Positions 8,667 to 19,208 of a stretch of 64,000 bases of DNA are shown here, in pieces. Each line of letters begins with the position of its first letter. The first letter of the stretch is position 1. Origin of the DNA: Companilactobacillus paralimentarius DSM 13238 = JCM 10415. GTDB taxonomy: Bacteria > Bacillota > Bacilli > Lactobacillales > Lactobacillaceae. The stretch lies in assembly GCF_001434985.1 (NCBI RefSeq), contig NZ_AZES01000117.1:1-64000 (forward strand), given 5' to 3'. The notes beneath the pieces are model-generated. The model ran no database searches, was not told the origin of the DNA, and saw nothing but the letters and a program-made list of their open reading frames with translations. Both the position numbers and the translations under genes were made by a program.

Positions 8667-9320
8667 ATGATTGTGGAAAAGATTTTTGATGTTCAAGACT
8701 TGTCCTATCAAGTTGGTGATAAAGAGATTTTAAAACGTATCAGTGTAGAAATAGAGAAGGGGAAGTACATTACAGTAGTTGGACCTTCAGGAAGTGGAAA
8801 AAGTACTTTTATGCGAATTTTGGCCTCAATGATCAGTCAAACATCGGGGAAAGTACTATTTAATGGTAAAACAGTTGATTCCTATGAGCCAACAGAATAT
8901 CGTCAAAGAGTTTCTTATGCTTTTCAACAACCAACCCTGTTTGGTAAAACAGTGCGAGATAATTTAATGTTTCCCTTTGAAGTTCGTAACGAAGAGTTTG
9001 ATGAGAGCAAAGTTAAACAATATTTAAAGATGGTCAATTTAGATGAAAGCTATCTTGATAAGAGTGTTAACGATGTTTCTGGTGGTGAAAAACAGCGAAT
9101 TGCACTTTTACGTAATTTGATTTTTCCACCGGAAGTGTTAATAACTGATGAGGTTACTGCTGGGTTGGATGTGGAAAACAAAAATATTGTTCATTCAATG
9201 CTAAATGAATTCAATCAACGAGGATTGACAATCTTACGAGTAACACATGATGAGTCAGAAATTGAAGCCTCACAGGATAAAATAACGATCAAAAATGGGG
9301 AGGTAGTGGATAATGTCTAA
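8667..9320 (+). CDS. fetA: ABC transporter ATP-binding protein, FetA-type (putative iron export)
   Basis: A 217-residue ABC ATPase with Walker A GPSGSGKST (near residue 36), a Q-loop in YAFQQPTLFG, signature VSGGEKQRIAL, Walker B VLITDEVTAGLD and a switch histidine in RVTHDESE. It overlaps the following UPF0014 permease gene by eight bases, and that pairing is diagnostic for FetAB, described in E. coli as an iron exporter that helps resist oxidative stress. ATG 8667 is chosen over upstream ATG 8628 because GGGAGAGG lies directly before it; GTG 8673 is also possible and gives better spacing. The substrate is inferred from the family. Confidence 0.82.
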   Translation: MIVEKIFDVQDLSYQVGDKEILKRISVEIEKGKYITVVGPSGSGKSTFMRILASMISQTSGKVLFNGKTVDSYEPTEYRQRVSYAFQQPTLFGKTVRDNLMFPFEVRNEEFDESKVKQYLKMVNLDESYLDKSVNDVSGGEKQRIALLRNLIFPPEVLITDEVTAGLDVENKNIVHSMLNEFNQRGLTILRVTHDESEIEASQDKITIKNGEVVDNV

Positions 9321-10086
9321 TTTAACAGTTTCCAATTCAACTCTAATGTTGGGCTTCGTCTTAGTAATTGTGGCCTTAGTAATTGGCTATATTGAAAAAT
9401 TACATATTGATAAGGATATTATTATTGGTGTTGTTCGAGCAATCATTCAGTTGTCGATTGTTGGATATGTTTTAAAATTTGTTATTAAGGCTGACGATAT
9501 TTGGTTAACTTTAGCCTGCTTCATTATTATTGTTATCAATGCTTCTTATAATGCAGGAAAACGAGGTAATGGTATTCCAAAAGCATTTCAATCGTCATTA
9601 TTAGCCATTTTTGTGGGAACGACCATCACTTTAGGAACGTTAGTTTTTACTGGCTCAATTAAATTTGTACCTGAACAGATCGTCCCTGTAACCGGAATGA
9701 TTGCTAGTAATATCATGGTCGCTATTGGCCTTTGTTATCGCAACATGAAGCAGACCTTTTCTGATCGCCATCAACAGATTTTGGAAAAACTAGCTTTAGG
9801 CGCTGATATTAAACTAGCTTCACTCGATATTTTACGAGACAGTATCAAGAGTGGTATGCAACCCACAATCGATTCAATTAAGACACTTGGTTTGGTCAGT
9901 TTGCCAGGGATGATGTCGGGTTTGATCTTCGCCGGAGTTGATCCAGTTAAGGCAATTAAATATCAGATTATGGTTACCTTTATGCTGTTAGCATCGACTA
10001 GTATCGGTTCAATTATTTCCTGTTATTTAGGTTATCGTCAATTCTTTAATGAAAGAAAACAGTTAAAAAATGAATTAATTTCTTAA
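9313..10086 (+). CDS. fetB: UPF0014/FetB family ABC transporter permease
   Basis: A 257-residue membrane protein with about seven hydrophobic helices. Its central block, containing PVTGMIASNIMVAIGLC and later SIKTLGLVSLPGMMSG, is highly characteristic of UPF0014/FetB permeases. It should form the membrane channel of a FetAB transporter in the cytoplasmic membrane. Translation is probably coupled to fetA, because its start lies inside the end of that gene and the SD GGGGAGG is in fetA's last codons. A hairpin terminator follows at once, so this is a two-gene operon. Iron as substrate is inferred from the E. coli homologue. Confidence 0.85.
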   Translation: MSNLTVSNSTLMLGFVLVIVALVIGYIEKLHIDKDIIIGVVRAIIQLSIVGYVLKFVIKADDIWLTLACFIIIVINASYNAGKRGNGIPKAFQSSLLAIFVGTTITLGTLVFTGSIKFVPEQIVPVTGMIASNIMVAIGLCYRNMKQTFSDRHQQILEKLALGADIKLASLDILRDSIKSGMQPTIDSIKTLGLVSLPGMMSGLIFAGVDPVKAIKYQIMVTFMLLASTSIGSIISCYLGYRQFFNERKQLKNELIS

Positions 10087-10094
10087 CTTTGTGA

Positions 10095-10126
10095 AAAATA
10101 GGTCTACTATATAGGCCTATTTTTTT
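10095..10126 (+). terminator. Terminator of fetAB
   Basis: Stem AAAATAGGTC with GGCCTATTTT (one G-U pair) and a seven-base loop, followed by six or more T. Confidence 0.82.
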
Positions 10127-10158
10127 ATATAATTGATACAATGGGATGTGATGTAAAT

Positions 10159-11076
10159 TTGAAGTTAGCAGTTATTGAAATTGGATCTAACTCCATTAGA
10201 ACATCAGTGTATCGATCTTCAAAAAAGAATCGCTTTAAAACTTTGGATCGTTGGCGTGAGCCGGTTCGATTAGGCAAATCAATTGCTCAGAGCCGTCTTT
10301 TAACTAATGATCAAATTGAAGAGACCATTGATGTTCTAAAGAAATTTCAAACTCGAATTGAAAGGTATCACGTAGATCGAACTAGTTTAATCGCCACTGC
10401 AGCAGTTAGAATGGCTAAAAATCAAGAACAACTAATTTTTGCTGTTCTTAAAGAAACTGGCTTGCAGCTAGAAATCATCAATGAGCAAGAAGAAGCTTAT
10501 TATGATTATGTGGCCGTACGTAGCACAATGCGGATCAAAGATGCATTGATTGTTGATGTCGGTGGTGGTAGTAGTGAAATTAGTTTGGCAAAAAAAGGAC
10601 GCTTAAAACACGGTCTTAGTATTCCAATTGGTGCTATTTCAATTTCGGATTTGTATTTAGAAAGTGATCCAATAAAAAGTGAACAACTAAGAGCGGCAAG
10701 AAAAGATATTAGTGAACGTTTAGACCGACTTACATGGATGAATGCAAAAGCTACCTTTGTTGGTTTAGGCGGAACTTTAAGGGCCGTAACTAGTATTTTG
10801 AATCGTGAAAATAGAAGAAAAAAGACGCTTCACAATTCAGTGATTACCGTTGACCAAATTGATGATTTATTTAACCAATTGATTCATTCTTCAATGGAAG
10901 AACGGAGTCAAATCAAAGAGTTGAGTGATGGTAGATATGAAGTTATTTTGGGCGGAATCTTAATAATTTCTGAAATCATAAAAAAGACCCCCTCTACCGA
11001 AATTCGTTTTTCGAACTTCGGAGTTAGAGAAGGCTATGTCTTTAATTATTTCCACAAGATGCATTTAAAAGAGTAA
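10159..11076 (+). CDS. ppx: Ppx/GppA family exopolyphosphatase
   Basis: A 305-residue member of the ASKHA phosphatase fold. The N-terminal phosphate-1 motif IEIGSNSIRTSVY and the second phosphate motif DVGGGSSEIS (near residue 135) identify the Ppx/GppA family, which hydrolyses inorganic polyphosphate or pppGpp. The size fits the short two-domain form without the C-terminal HD extension. An ATG at 10141 opens the same frame but has no SD. TTG 10159 is preferred, with GGGATGTGA upstream and a protein start MKLAVIEIGSNS matching family practice. It stands alone with no ppk beside it. Polyphosphate or pppGpp preference cannot be decided from sequence. Confidence 0.85.
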   Translation: MKLAVIEIGSNSIRTSVYRSSKKNRFKTLDRWREPVRLGKSIAQSRLLTNDQIEETIDVLKKFQTRIERYHVDRTSLIATAAVRMAKNQEQLIFAVLKETGLQLEIINEQEEAYYDYVAVRSTMRIKDALIVDVGGGSSEISLAKKGRLKHGLSIPIGAISISDLYLESDPIKSEQLRAARKDISERLDRLTWMNAKATFVGLGGTLRAVTSILNRENRRKKTLHNSVITVDQIDDLFNQLIHSSMEERSQIKELSDGRYEVILGGILIISEIIKKTPSTEIRFSNFGVREGYVFNYFHKMHLKE

Positions 11077-11080
11077 ACAA

Positions 11081-11587
11081 TTATGCGCGACTAGGGATGG
11101 TTATTTGAGCTTGGTCAAGAATATGTCCATCCATTTGGTGTAATAATTCGTTCATCCAAAAACCATTTTCCAAGTTAAGGTTATCATCTAGAGCAAACAC
11201 CTTGAGAATATAATCATGGGTTTGATCTGGTGGATATGGTCCATTGTAACCAGTGGCCAAATCTTTGGGGCCATCAAATAATGGGCTGGCTGTGCTGTTC
11301 TTTCCTTGAACAATTGGACTTTGAGCAAGTCGACTGAAGTTTTCAGGTATTTCTAACTGTGAATTAGGAATATTTGCCATTGTCCAGTGAATCCATTCAA
11401 ATCCACAAACGGGAATTGAATCAGGATCAGTAAAAGTCAAAGCAATAGTTTTTGTATCTGCCGGTAGATTGGATAATTGAATTGGGAAACTAATTAGAGG
11501 TTTCCCATTTTTTATATCCTCGGGAGCAGCATGCTTGCCATATTTATCGGGCAAGAGATTATTTGGTAAAGATACATTAACATCCAT
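11081..11587 (-). CDS. PEBP family protein (YbhB/YbcL, Raf kinase inhibitor-like)
   Basis: A 168-residue cytoplasmic protein with the phosphatidylethanolamine-binding protein fold. The stretch ALTFTDPDSIPVCGFEWIHWTMANIP contains the DPD and the conserved W-H-W pattern of the ligand pocket, and GYNGPYPPD is the second family motif. Bacterial members have no firmly known role; phosphate-containing ligands are bound in known structures. The frame extends to 11638, but AAGGAG sits seven bases before ATG 11587, fixing that start and leaving a 31-base divergent gap to the next gene. Confidence 0.87.
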   Translation of the reverse strand: MDVNVSLPNNLLPDKYGKHAAPEDIKNGKPLISFPIQLSNLPADTKTIALTFTDPDSIPVCGFEWIHWTMANIPNSQLEIPENFSRLAQSPIVQGKNSTASPLFDGPKDLATGYNGPYPPDQTHDYILKVFALDDNLNLENGFWMNELLHQMDGHILDQAQITIPSRA

Positions 11588-11618
11588 AAAAAAATCTCCT
11601 TTAAAATGAGGTGTAATA

Positions 11619-12575
11619 ATGAAACAAATAGATAACAACGACCTATCTACTAGTATTGTAGAGCAGGTTCAAAAAATTGAGCAAGAATATAATAAAAAAG
11701 TCGAGATTTACTCAGACTATTCAAAACAAGAGTTTTTGACTTTAGATCAAGCAAGTCATGAGGTTAATGGTGATATCGTAAAAGTCGTTATCACTAATGA
11801 AAAATACAGTGAATTTGTTTTGGCACATGAACTTTATCATATTGCATTGGAATTGTCTGATGAGCCAAGTATCTCTTGTGCTGTAACATCTGGCAAACCA
11901 GATTATGATGGCCGTATTCTAGCAATTGCTAATTCAATCTTTGAAACATTAGAACATATCTCGGTTTTGAAATCTCAAAAAGCTGATGGAACTTATACAG
12001 ACGAGGTCAAAGAAGAATTTCTCAAAGGAATTGAAGCAGCCCTTACACCTAAAGTTTCTTTAGATTTGGCCAATATGCGCTTCTACCGTACTTTGATCAT
12101 GTTTGATGGCATTATTTTTAGTGAACACGCTCAAGATGATAAATGGAAAGATGAATTTCCAACATCGTACAAGTATGCTGAAAAATTGGTTAAGATTGCA
12201 GAAGCTAATGATTTATCGAGTGCATTCCACTTTAGACGTGCTTTAGTTAATGCATTGGACACTTATAATGAAATTATTTTATCTAATGGTTATGAAGGTT
12301 TAGGCTATCACGAATTTTTAAATATCACACCTGTATTATCAGAACGTCAATTGAGATTATCATTAAATCAAGTTTATCAAGTAAAACATTCTTCATTTAA
12401 GAATCGTGCAACTGGCAAAGATGCTTTCGTACTTTTGGGTATTAATGATGGTCAAAGCGTTACGACTTTGGATATTGATCCCGGTAAAGTAACGCCAGAA
12501 TTTTACAAGGCCTTCTACCAATACAAGATCATCGATGTTTTCGAAAAAGAAGAAGTTAAATACTTAATTAGATAA
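11619..12575 (+). CDS. HExxH-containing protein, annotated in lactobacilli as IpaB/EvcA family
   Basis: A 318-residue soluble protein. Residues 70-74 read HELYH, in the helix EFVLAHELYHIALELS, the zinc-binding pattern seen in ImmA/IrrE-like and other gluzincin-type peptidases. A third metal ligand is not obvious. Similar lactobacillus proteins carry the loose label IpaB/EvcA family, which says little about function. There is no signal peptide. The gene sits 12 bases before a Sir2 deacylase on the same strand, so the two are probably co-transcribed. GAGGTG precedes ATG 11619. Peptidase activity is only a possibility. Confidence 0.65.
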   Translation: MKQIDNNDLSTSIVEQVQKIEQEYNKKVEIYSDYSKQEFLTLDQASHEVNGDIVKVVITNEKYSEFVLAHELYHIALELSDEPSISCAVTSGKPDYDGRILAIANSIFETLEHISVLKSQKADGTYTDEVKEEFLKGIEAALTPKVSLDLANMRFYRTLIMFDGIIFSEHAQDDKWKDEFPTSYKYAEKLVKIAEANDLSSAFHFRRALVNALDTYNEIILSNGYEGLGYHEFLNITPVLSERQLRLSLNQVYQVKHSSFKNRATGKDAFVLLGINDGQSVTTLDIDPGKVTPEFYKAFYQYKIIDVFEKEEVKYLIR

Positions 12576-12587
12576 GAGGGGATTTGT

Positions 12588-13301
12588 GTGCAAGATAAGA
12601 TTGAAGAGTTTAAAGAATTACTAGACAAAGCTAATTTTGTAACTTTTCTAACTGGTGCAGGCGTATCTGTACCATCGGGAATTCCCGATTATCGTTCAAA
12701 AAACGGATTGTATAAGCGGAAGAGTTATAATTTTCCACCAGAATATATGTTGAGTCACGACAACTTAGTTGAACATCCTGATGTTTTCCATGATTTCGTA
12801 GTTCATAATATGTACTTTCCTGATGCACAACCTAATATTATCCATAAAAAAATGGCACAGATCAGTAATCAAAAGGGTGCCATCGTAACACAGAATGTCG
12901 ATAAACTTCACACAAAAGCGGGAGCTAAGAATGTGGTAGAGTTTCATGGTAATTTGTATGATAATATTCATTGCCTAACTTGTGGCAAAGAGTTTGATTA
13001 TAAGGATTATTTAAAAGATTATCGACACCATGAAGATAACGGTATTATTCGCCCTGGGACGACCGTCCTATATGGGGAAAATATTAACCCGAAAAACTTT
13101 CAAAATGCTGCTTTAGCAGTTCAAAAGGCTGATTTACTAGTGGTAGTGGGAACTAGTTTTAAAGTATATCCTTTTGCAGGATTACTAGAATATAGCACTC
13201 CCCAAGCTAAATTAGTGGTTATCAATAAAGAAGATTTAAACATTGATTCATCGATTCTAGCTATCGATGATGATGCGACGAACGTTTTTTCACAAATATA
13301 A
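12588..13301 (+). CDS. Sir2-family NAD-dependent protein deacylase with incomplete zinc site
   Basis: A 237-residue sirtuin, which would remove acyl groups from lysines using NAD. NAD-binding motifs GAGVSVPSGIPDYRS (near 23-37) and TQNVDKLH (101-108) are intact, as are the catalytic His120 in EFHG and the late GTSFKVYPFAGL motif. The zinc module is odd: the first pair, Cys129 and Cys132, is present, but the second CxxC is replaced by the stretch YRHHEDNG. Either His147/His148 serve as ligands or the fold does without zinc. Start GTG 12588 has GAGGGGAT before it. The HExxH gene lies upstream. Confidence 0.85.
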   Translation: MQDKIEEFKELLDKANFVTFLTGAGVSVPSGIPDYRSKNGLYKRKSYNFPPEYMLSHDNLVEHPDVFHDFVVHNMYFPDAQPNIIHKKMAQISNQKGAIVTQNVDKLHTKAGAKNVVEFHGNLYDNIHCLTCGKEFDYKDYLKDYRHHEDNGIIRPGTTVLYGENINPKNFQNAALAVQKADLLVVVGTSFKVYPFAGLLEYSTPQAKLVVINKEDLNIDSSILAIDDDATNVFSQI

Positions 13302-15367
<2,066 letters not shown>

Positions 15368-15368
<1 letters not shown>

Positions 15369-16129
15369 TGAAAATCTTTGATACACATACACATTTAAAT
15401 GATGAAGCTTTTGCTGGTAAAACCCAACAATTCATTGATAATGCAAAAGAGTTAGATGTTGTTGAAATGGCTATTATTGGTTCTAATGAAGAGTTCAATA
15501 TTGAAGCCATTCGTTTAGCACAGAATTACCAACCATTGCATGCTGTAGTCGGTTGGCATCCTGAATTTGCCAAAGAGTACAATGAAGAACAATTGGTTAA
15601 TCAGATCAAATTGCCCGAAGTTGTTGGTATTGGTGAAATTGGCTTGGATTATCATTGGGAAGAAGACCCAGATCCCAAGATTCAACAAAAAGTTTTGATT
15701 CAACAGTTGGATGTGGCTAAACAATATAACATGCCAGTCTCAATTCATTGTCGTGATGCTTTTGATGATATGTATGAAATTCTTAAGAATCATGATATGT
15801 CTAAGTCAGGTATTATCTTGCATAGTTTCAATGGGGATGTTAAGTGGCTTAATCGTTTCTTAGACCTTGGTTTATGGATCTCTTATAGTGGCGTCGTTTC
15901 ATTTAAAAACGCACCCGAGGTTCATGAATCAGCCAAGAATACACCGCTAGATCGATTGCTGGTGGAAACTGATGCACCATACTTAACACCTGAACCATAT
16001 CGTGGTCATTCTAATCAACCGGCATACACTAGATACGTAGTCGATGCGATTGCTAAGTATAAAGATATTTCACCTGATGAAGTTGCTGAACATACCTTTA
16101 AAAATGCTCATAAAGTGTATAATCTATAA
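15368..16129 (+). CDS. tatD: TatD family metal-dependent DNase
   Basis: A 253-residue TIM-barrel hydrolase of the TatD family. Metal ligands are visible in the N-terminal DTHTHLND, in GEIGLDYHW (near residue 92), in the paired histidines PVSIHCRDAF and ILHSFNG, and in the C-terminal VETDAPYLTPEP. Family members are 3'-5' exonucleases proposed to act in DNA repair or RNA processing. Its ATG shares the final A of metG's stop codon, so the genes are translationally coupled. Its neighbour rnmV starts two bases after its stop. Confidence 0.93.
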
Positions 16130-16131
16130 AC

Positions 16132-16707
16132 ATGAAAAAAATAAAAGAAATTATAGTTGTAGAAGGTAAATCCGATACCAATCGATTAAAAGATTGTTTT
16201 GGTGATGTCGATACAATTGAAACAACTGGTTCGGCACTTAATCAAGAGACAATCGAACGTATCAAGATTGCTCAAGATAAGCGTGGCGTAATTGTGTTCA
16301 CTGACCCCGATTTTAATGGAAATCGTCTCCGAACTATTATTCAAAAGGCTGTTCCTGCTGCTAAACAGGCTTTTCTACCAAGATCTCAAGCAGTTCCCAA
16401 AAAGAGTGATGGTAGTTTAGGAATAGAACACGCTAATGATGCAGACATCAAGGCGGCTTTGGCAGCCGTTTATACTAGAATCGATAACAATTTTAAGGAT
16501 TATGACCATGATGACATGGTGGATCTTGGTTTAGTAGGTAAAAGTGATTCGCATTTACGTCGTGAATTTGTTGGTTCAAAACTGAAGATAGGTTACACTA
16601 ATGCCAAACAATTTTTGAATCGTCTGAATATGTTTCAAATTGCACCACAAGATTTAGTCGCCATAGTTGAAAAATTTGATAAAGGAAGTACTCATGACAC
16701 AAAATAG
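16132..16707 (+). CDS. rnmV: Ribonuclease M5 (5S rRNA maturation)
   Basis: RNase M5 trims 5S rRNA precursors to the mature form, in Bacillus with help of ribosomal protein uL18. The 191-residue protein starts with a Toprim domain: EIIVVEGKSDT carries the conserved glutamate, and VIVFTDPDFNGNRLR carries the DxD-type acidic pair. Its position between tatD and ksgA is the usual Firmicute context. It overlaps the start of ksgA by 14 bases. The ribosome-binding site is weak, so translation probably depends on read-through from tatD. Confidence 0.93.
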   Translation: MKKIKEIIVVEGKSDTNRLKDCFGDVDTIETTGSALNQETIERIKIAQDKRGVIVFTDPDFNGNRLRTIIQKAVPAAKQAFLPRSQAVPKKSDGSLGIEHANDADIKAALAAVYTRIDNNFKDYDHDDMVDLGLVGKSDSHLRREFVGSKLKIGYTNAKQFLNRLNMFQIAPQDLVAIVEKFDKGSTHDTK

Positions 16708-17572
16708 ATTAAGTATCGCTGACCCTATTCGTACTAATGACATAATGCGCAAGTATAAGTTACGCGCAAAGAAAAGTTTGGGGCAAAATTTTTTAACAAA
16801 TGAAAAAGTTTTAGACGGAATTGTGGATGCTAGTGGTTTGAAATCAGATGAGATTGCTATTGAAATTGGACCTGGTATTGGTGCTTTGACTGAAAAATTA
16901 GCACAAGTTGCCGAAAAAGTTTATGCATTTGAAATTGATGAAAATTTGATTCCTGTATTAGCTGATACCTTACAGTATTATGATAATATTGAGGTTATCA
17001 ATCAGGATATTTTGAAAGTTGATTTAGATGAATTTGTTAAAGAACATGATTTGGTTGGTAAAACAATCAAAGTTGTAGCTAATTTACCTTATTACATCAC
17101 TACACCAATTATGTTGAATTTGATTAATAGTGATTATCCGTTCCAATCACTTGTTTTGATGATGCAAAAAGAAGTAGCTGAAAGAATCACTGCCAATCCG
17201 GGGCATCGTGAGTATGGTTCTTTAACTATTGCAGTGCAAACACAAATGGATGCAAAGATTGATCGTATTGTCGGTCGCAACTCTTTCATCCCACGTCCTA
17301 AAGTTGATTCAGCCGTTGCGGTTTTGAATCGTTTACCAAAGGAAAAAGTAGATATTAGTGATCCTGTATTCTTCAATAAAGTAGTTCGTTCTTCCTTTGC
17401 TCATAAGCGTAAGAGCTTGATGAATAATATGTTGAACTGGCAAGGAAGAACTGATGAGAATCGTGCAAAGATCAAAGCCATTTTTGAAAAATGCAACATT
17501 GGTGAAAATGCTCGTGCTGAAGAAGTTTCAATTGAACAATTCAAGCAAATGGCAATAGAATTTGCAAAATAG
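16694..17572 (+). CDS. ksgA: 16S rRNA dimethyltransferase KsgA/RsmA
   Basis: KsgA dimethylates two adjacent adenines near the 3' end of 16S rRNA, a late checkpoint in small-subunit assembly. The 292-residue protein shows the SAM-binding motif EIGPGIGALTEKL (near residue 57), the catalytic motif NLPYYITTPI, and the C-terminal FNKVVRSSFAHKRKSLMNN. A frame from 16667 exists, but ATG 16694 has AAAGGAAG six bases upstream, so it is the start and lies inside the end of rnmV. It closes the metG operon; veg follows under its own promoter. Confidence 0.96.
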   Translation: MTQNRLSIADPIRTNDIMRKYKLRAKKSLGQNFLTNEKVLDGIVDASGLKSDEIAIEIGPGIGALTEKLAQVAEKVYAFEIDENLIPVLADTLQYYDNIEVINQDILKVDLDEFVKEHDLVGKTIKVVANLPYYITTPIMLNLINSDYPFQSLVLMMQKEVAERITANPGHREYGSLTIAVQTQMDAKIDRIVGRNSFIPRPKVDSAVAVLNRLPKEKVDISDPVFFNKVVRSSFAHKRKSLMNNMLNWQGRTDENRAKIKAIFEKCNIGENARAEEVSIEQFKQMAIEFAK

Positions 17573-17654
17573 TGTATAATTCCTGTCGTCCGTAAAGATT
17601 TTGTTATAGAGGACGGCATCAAAAAAATAATTTTATGCCAAATGAAAGTTTTTC

Positions 17655-17683
17655 TTGAAAAAATCAATGAAACGTGGTAAAAT
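17655..17683 (+). promoter_or_regulatory. Promoter of veg
   Basis: TTGAAA (17655-17660), a 17-base spacer and TAAAAT (17678-17683) make a good sigma-A promoter. The transcript would start about 20 bases before veg. Strong veg promoters are a known feature of Bacillus. Confidence 0.7.
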
Positions 17684-17709
17684 TTCACTCCTAAGGAGTG
17701 ATTATTATA

Positions 17710-18000
17710 ATGCCAACATCATTGAAGACAATTAAGAGTCGATTAGATTCACACTTAGGTGAGAATTTGACTATTGTCGCACAAGCAGGTCGTAAGAAAG
17801 TAATCCGCCGTCGCGGAACTTTATCAGAAACATTCCATTCAGTTTTTGTTGTAGATTTGGATCAAAATGAAAATTCTTTTGAAAGAGTTTCATACAGTTA
17901 TGCAGATCTATTAACAAAATCAATCGATATTCATTTTGATAATGAAGAAGAAGTAGCTGAAACTGATTCTGACTCAGACACTGAGGCAGAGGCTGAATAA
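17710..18000 (+). CDS. veg: Veg family protein
   Basis: A 96-residue protein of the Veg (DUF1021) family, with the conserved block GENLTIVAQAGRKKVIRRRGTL and an SH3-like small fold predicted from the family. In Bacillus subtilis Veg affects biofilm matrix genes; its molecular role is unclear. The C-terminal 15 or so residues are almost entirely Asp/Glu/Ser/Thr, an unusual acidic tail. GTG 17698 is in frame but overlaps the SD AAGGAG, so ATG 17710 is taken. The ksgA-veg-purR order is conserved in Firmicutes. Confidence 0.92.
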   Translation: MPTSLKTIKSRLDSHLGENLTIVAQAGRKKVIRRRGTLSETFHSVFVVDLDQNENSFERVSYSYADLLTKSIDIHFDNEEEVAETDSDSDTEAEAE

Positions 18001-18057
18001 TAAGAATCCGTTAGTTGGAATAGTGAACAATAAGTTTAATTTCCAAGCAATAAAGTA

Positions 18058-18102
18058 AATAGACCATGATAATCAAAATTGATTATTATGGTCTATTTTT
18101 TG
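18058..18102 (+). terminator. Terminator of veg
   Basis: A 19-base-pair perfect stem (18058-18076 with 18079-18097, minimal loop) followed by a T run. Confidence 0.9.
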
Positions 18103-18291
18103 TTTAATATTTTATTTTGAACGTTTATAGTATTCCAGACCAAGCTACTTTGCCACAGGAGCTGACATCTAAATTTTATGCAAAAATTTATAAAGTTTGT
18201 AAAATGATACTGGTTACATTCAAAAAAACATGAATTGTTCATTGTTTTGCTTTATAATCTTGTAGTGAGATACGTTTTAGGAGAAAAAAAG

Positions 18292-19134
18292 ATGAAAACA
18301 CGAAGAAGCGAACGTTTAATTGATATGACTCGCTATTTACTTGAACGACCACATACGCTAATTTCACTAGCGTTTTTTGCTGATCGTTACGAATCAGCTA
18401 AATCGTCAATATCTGAGGATCTGGGTATTTTGAGAAGAACATTTATGATCAGAGGAATTGGTGTTCTAGAAACATTGCCTGGTGCTGGTGGCGGTGTGAT
18501 ATTTACACCTGGAATTTCTAAGAAAGAAGCAACTGAATTTGTTGAAGAAACATCCAAAAAATTAGTTGAACCCAACCGTATTTTACCTGGTGGGTATTTG
18601 TACTTAACTGATTTGTTGGCTGATCCTGAATTATTGAGAAATGTTGGCCGTATGATTGCCACCCAATATTCACAAAGTTCAATTGATGTCGTTATGACGG
18701 TGGCTACTAAAGGTATACCAATTGCCCAAAGTGTAGCTAATTTCTTGAATATTCCATTTGTGATTGTTCGTCGTGACTCGAAGATCACTGAAGGATCAAC
18801 TATTAGTGTCAACTATGCATCAGGTTCATCTGATCGTGTTGAAAAAATGGAATTATCAAAACGCAGTTTAGAAGAAGGATCACGTGTATTAGTTGTTGAT
18901 GACTTCATGAAAGGCGGCGGAACCATCAATGGTTTGCGTAGTTTGATCTCGGAATTCAATGCTATTTTTGTTGGTGCAACGGTCTTTGCCGAAAACATCA
19001 ATATTAATAGTCAATTTGGTGATTCCGATGTAACATCAATTTTCAAAGTAACAAAAATTGATACCAAGAATCGAGTTTTGAATGTGGAACCGGGAAATTA
19101 TTTAACAAATACCGATTTCAGTTATTTTGAATAA
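18292..19134 (+). CDS. purR: Purine operon repressor PurR
   Basis: A 280-residue repressor with an N-terminal winged helix (about residues 1-75, starting KTRRSERLIDMTRYLLERP) and a C-terminal phosphoribosyltransferase-like domain. The latter carries the PRPP-binding loop VLVVDDFMKGGGTI (near residue 203). In Gram-positives, PurR represses purine synthesis genes, and PRPP (or ppGpp competing with it) controls DNA binding. The frame is open from 18235, but ATG 18292 has TAGGAG nine bases upstream. prs, which makes PRPP, lies two genes downstream. A TATAAT is seen at about 18251. TGTTC-containing sequence just before it is too weak a PurBox match to claim autoregulation. Confidence 0.95.
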   Translation: MKTRRSERLIDMTRYLLERPHTLISLAFFADRYESAKSSISEDLGILRRTFMIRGIGVLETLPGAGGGVIFTPGISKKEATEFVEETSKKLVEPNRILPGGYLYLTDLLADPELLRNVGRMIATQYSQSSIDVVMTVATKGIPIAQSVANFLNIPFVIVRRDSKITEGSTISVNYASGSSDRVEKMELSKRSLEEGSRVLVVDDFMKGGGTINGLRSLISEFNAIFVGATVFAENININSQFGDSDVTSIFKVTKIDTKNRVLNVEPGNYLTNTDFSYFE

Positions 19135-19151
19135 ATTCTTGATTGAGCAGT

Positions 19152-19177
19152 TATATATAATAATGCTATTATATATA
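19152..19177. repeat. Perfect AT-rich palindrome before glmU
   Basis: TATATATAAT (19152-19161) and its exact complement (19168-19177) are separated by six bases, between purR and glmU. No T run follows on the plus strand, so it is not a usual terminator. It could hold a -10 box or an operator. Confidence 0.55.
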
Positions 19178-19208
19178 AGGATATTTGAATGACTGAAGGG
19201 AGTTTCTG

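Noticed and set aside
18225-18260. PurBox for autoregulation of purR
   Set aside because: A TGTTC sequence is present near the -10, but the match to the PurR consensus is too poor and there is no second copy.
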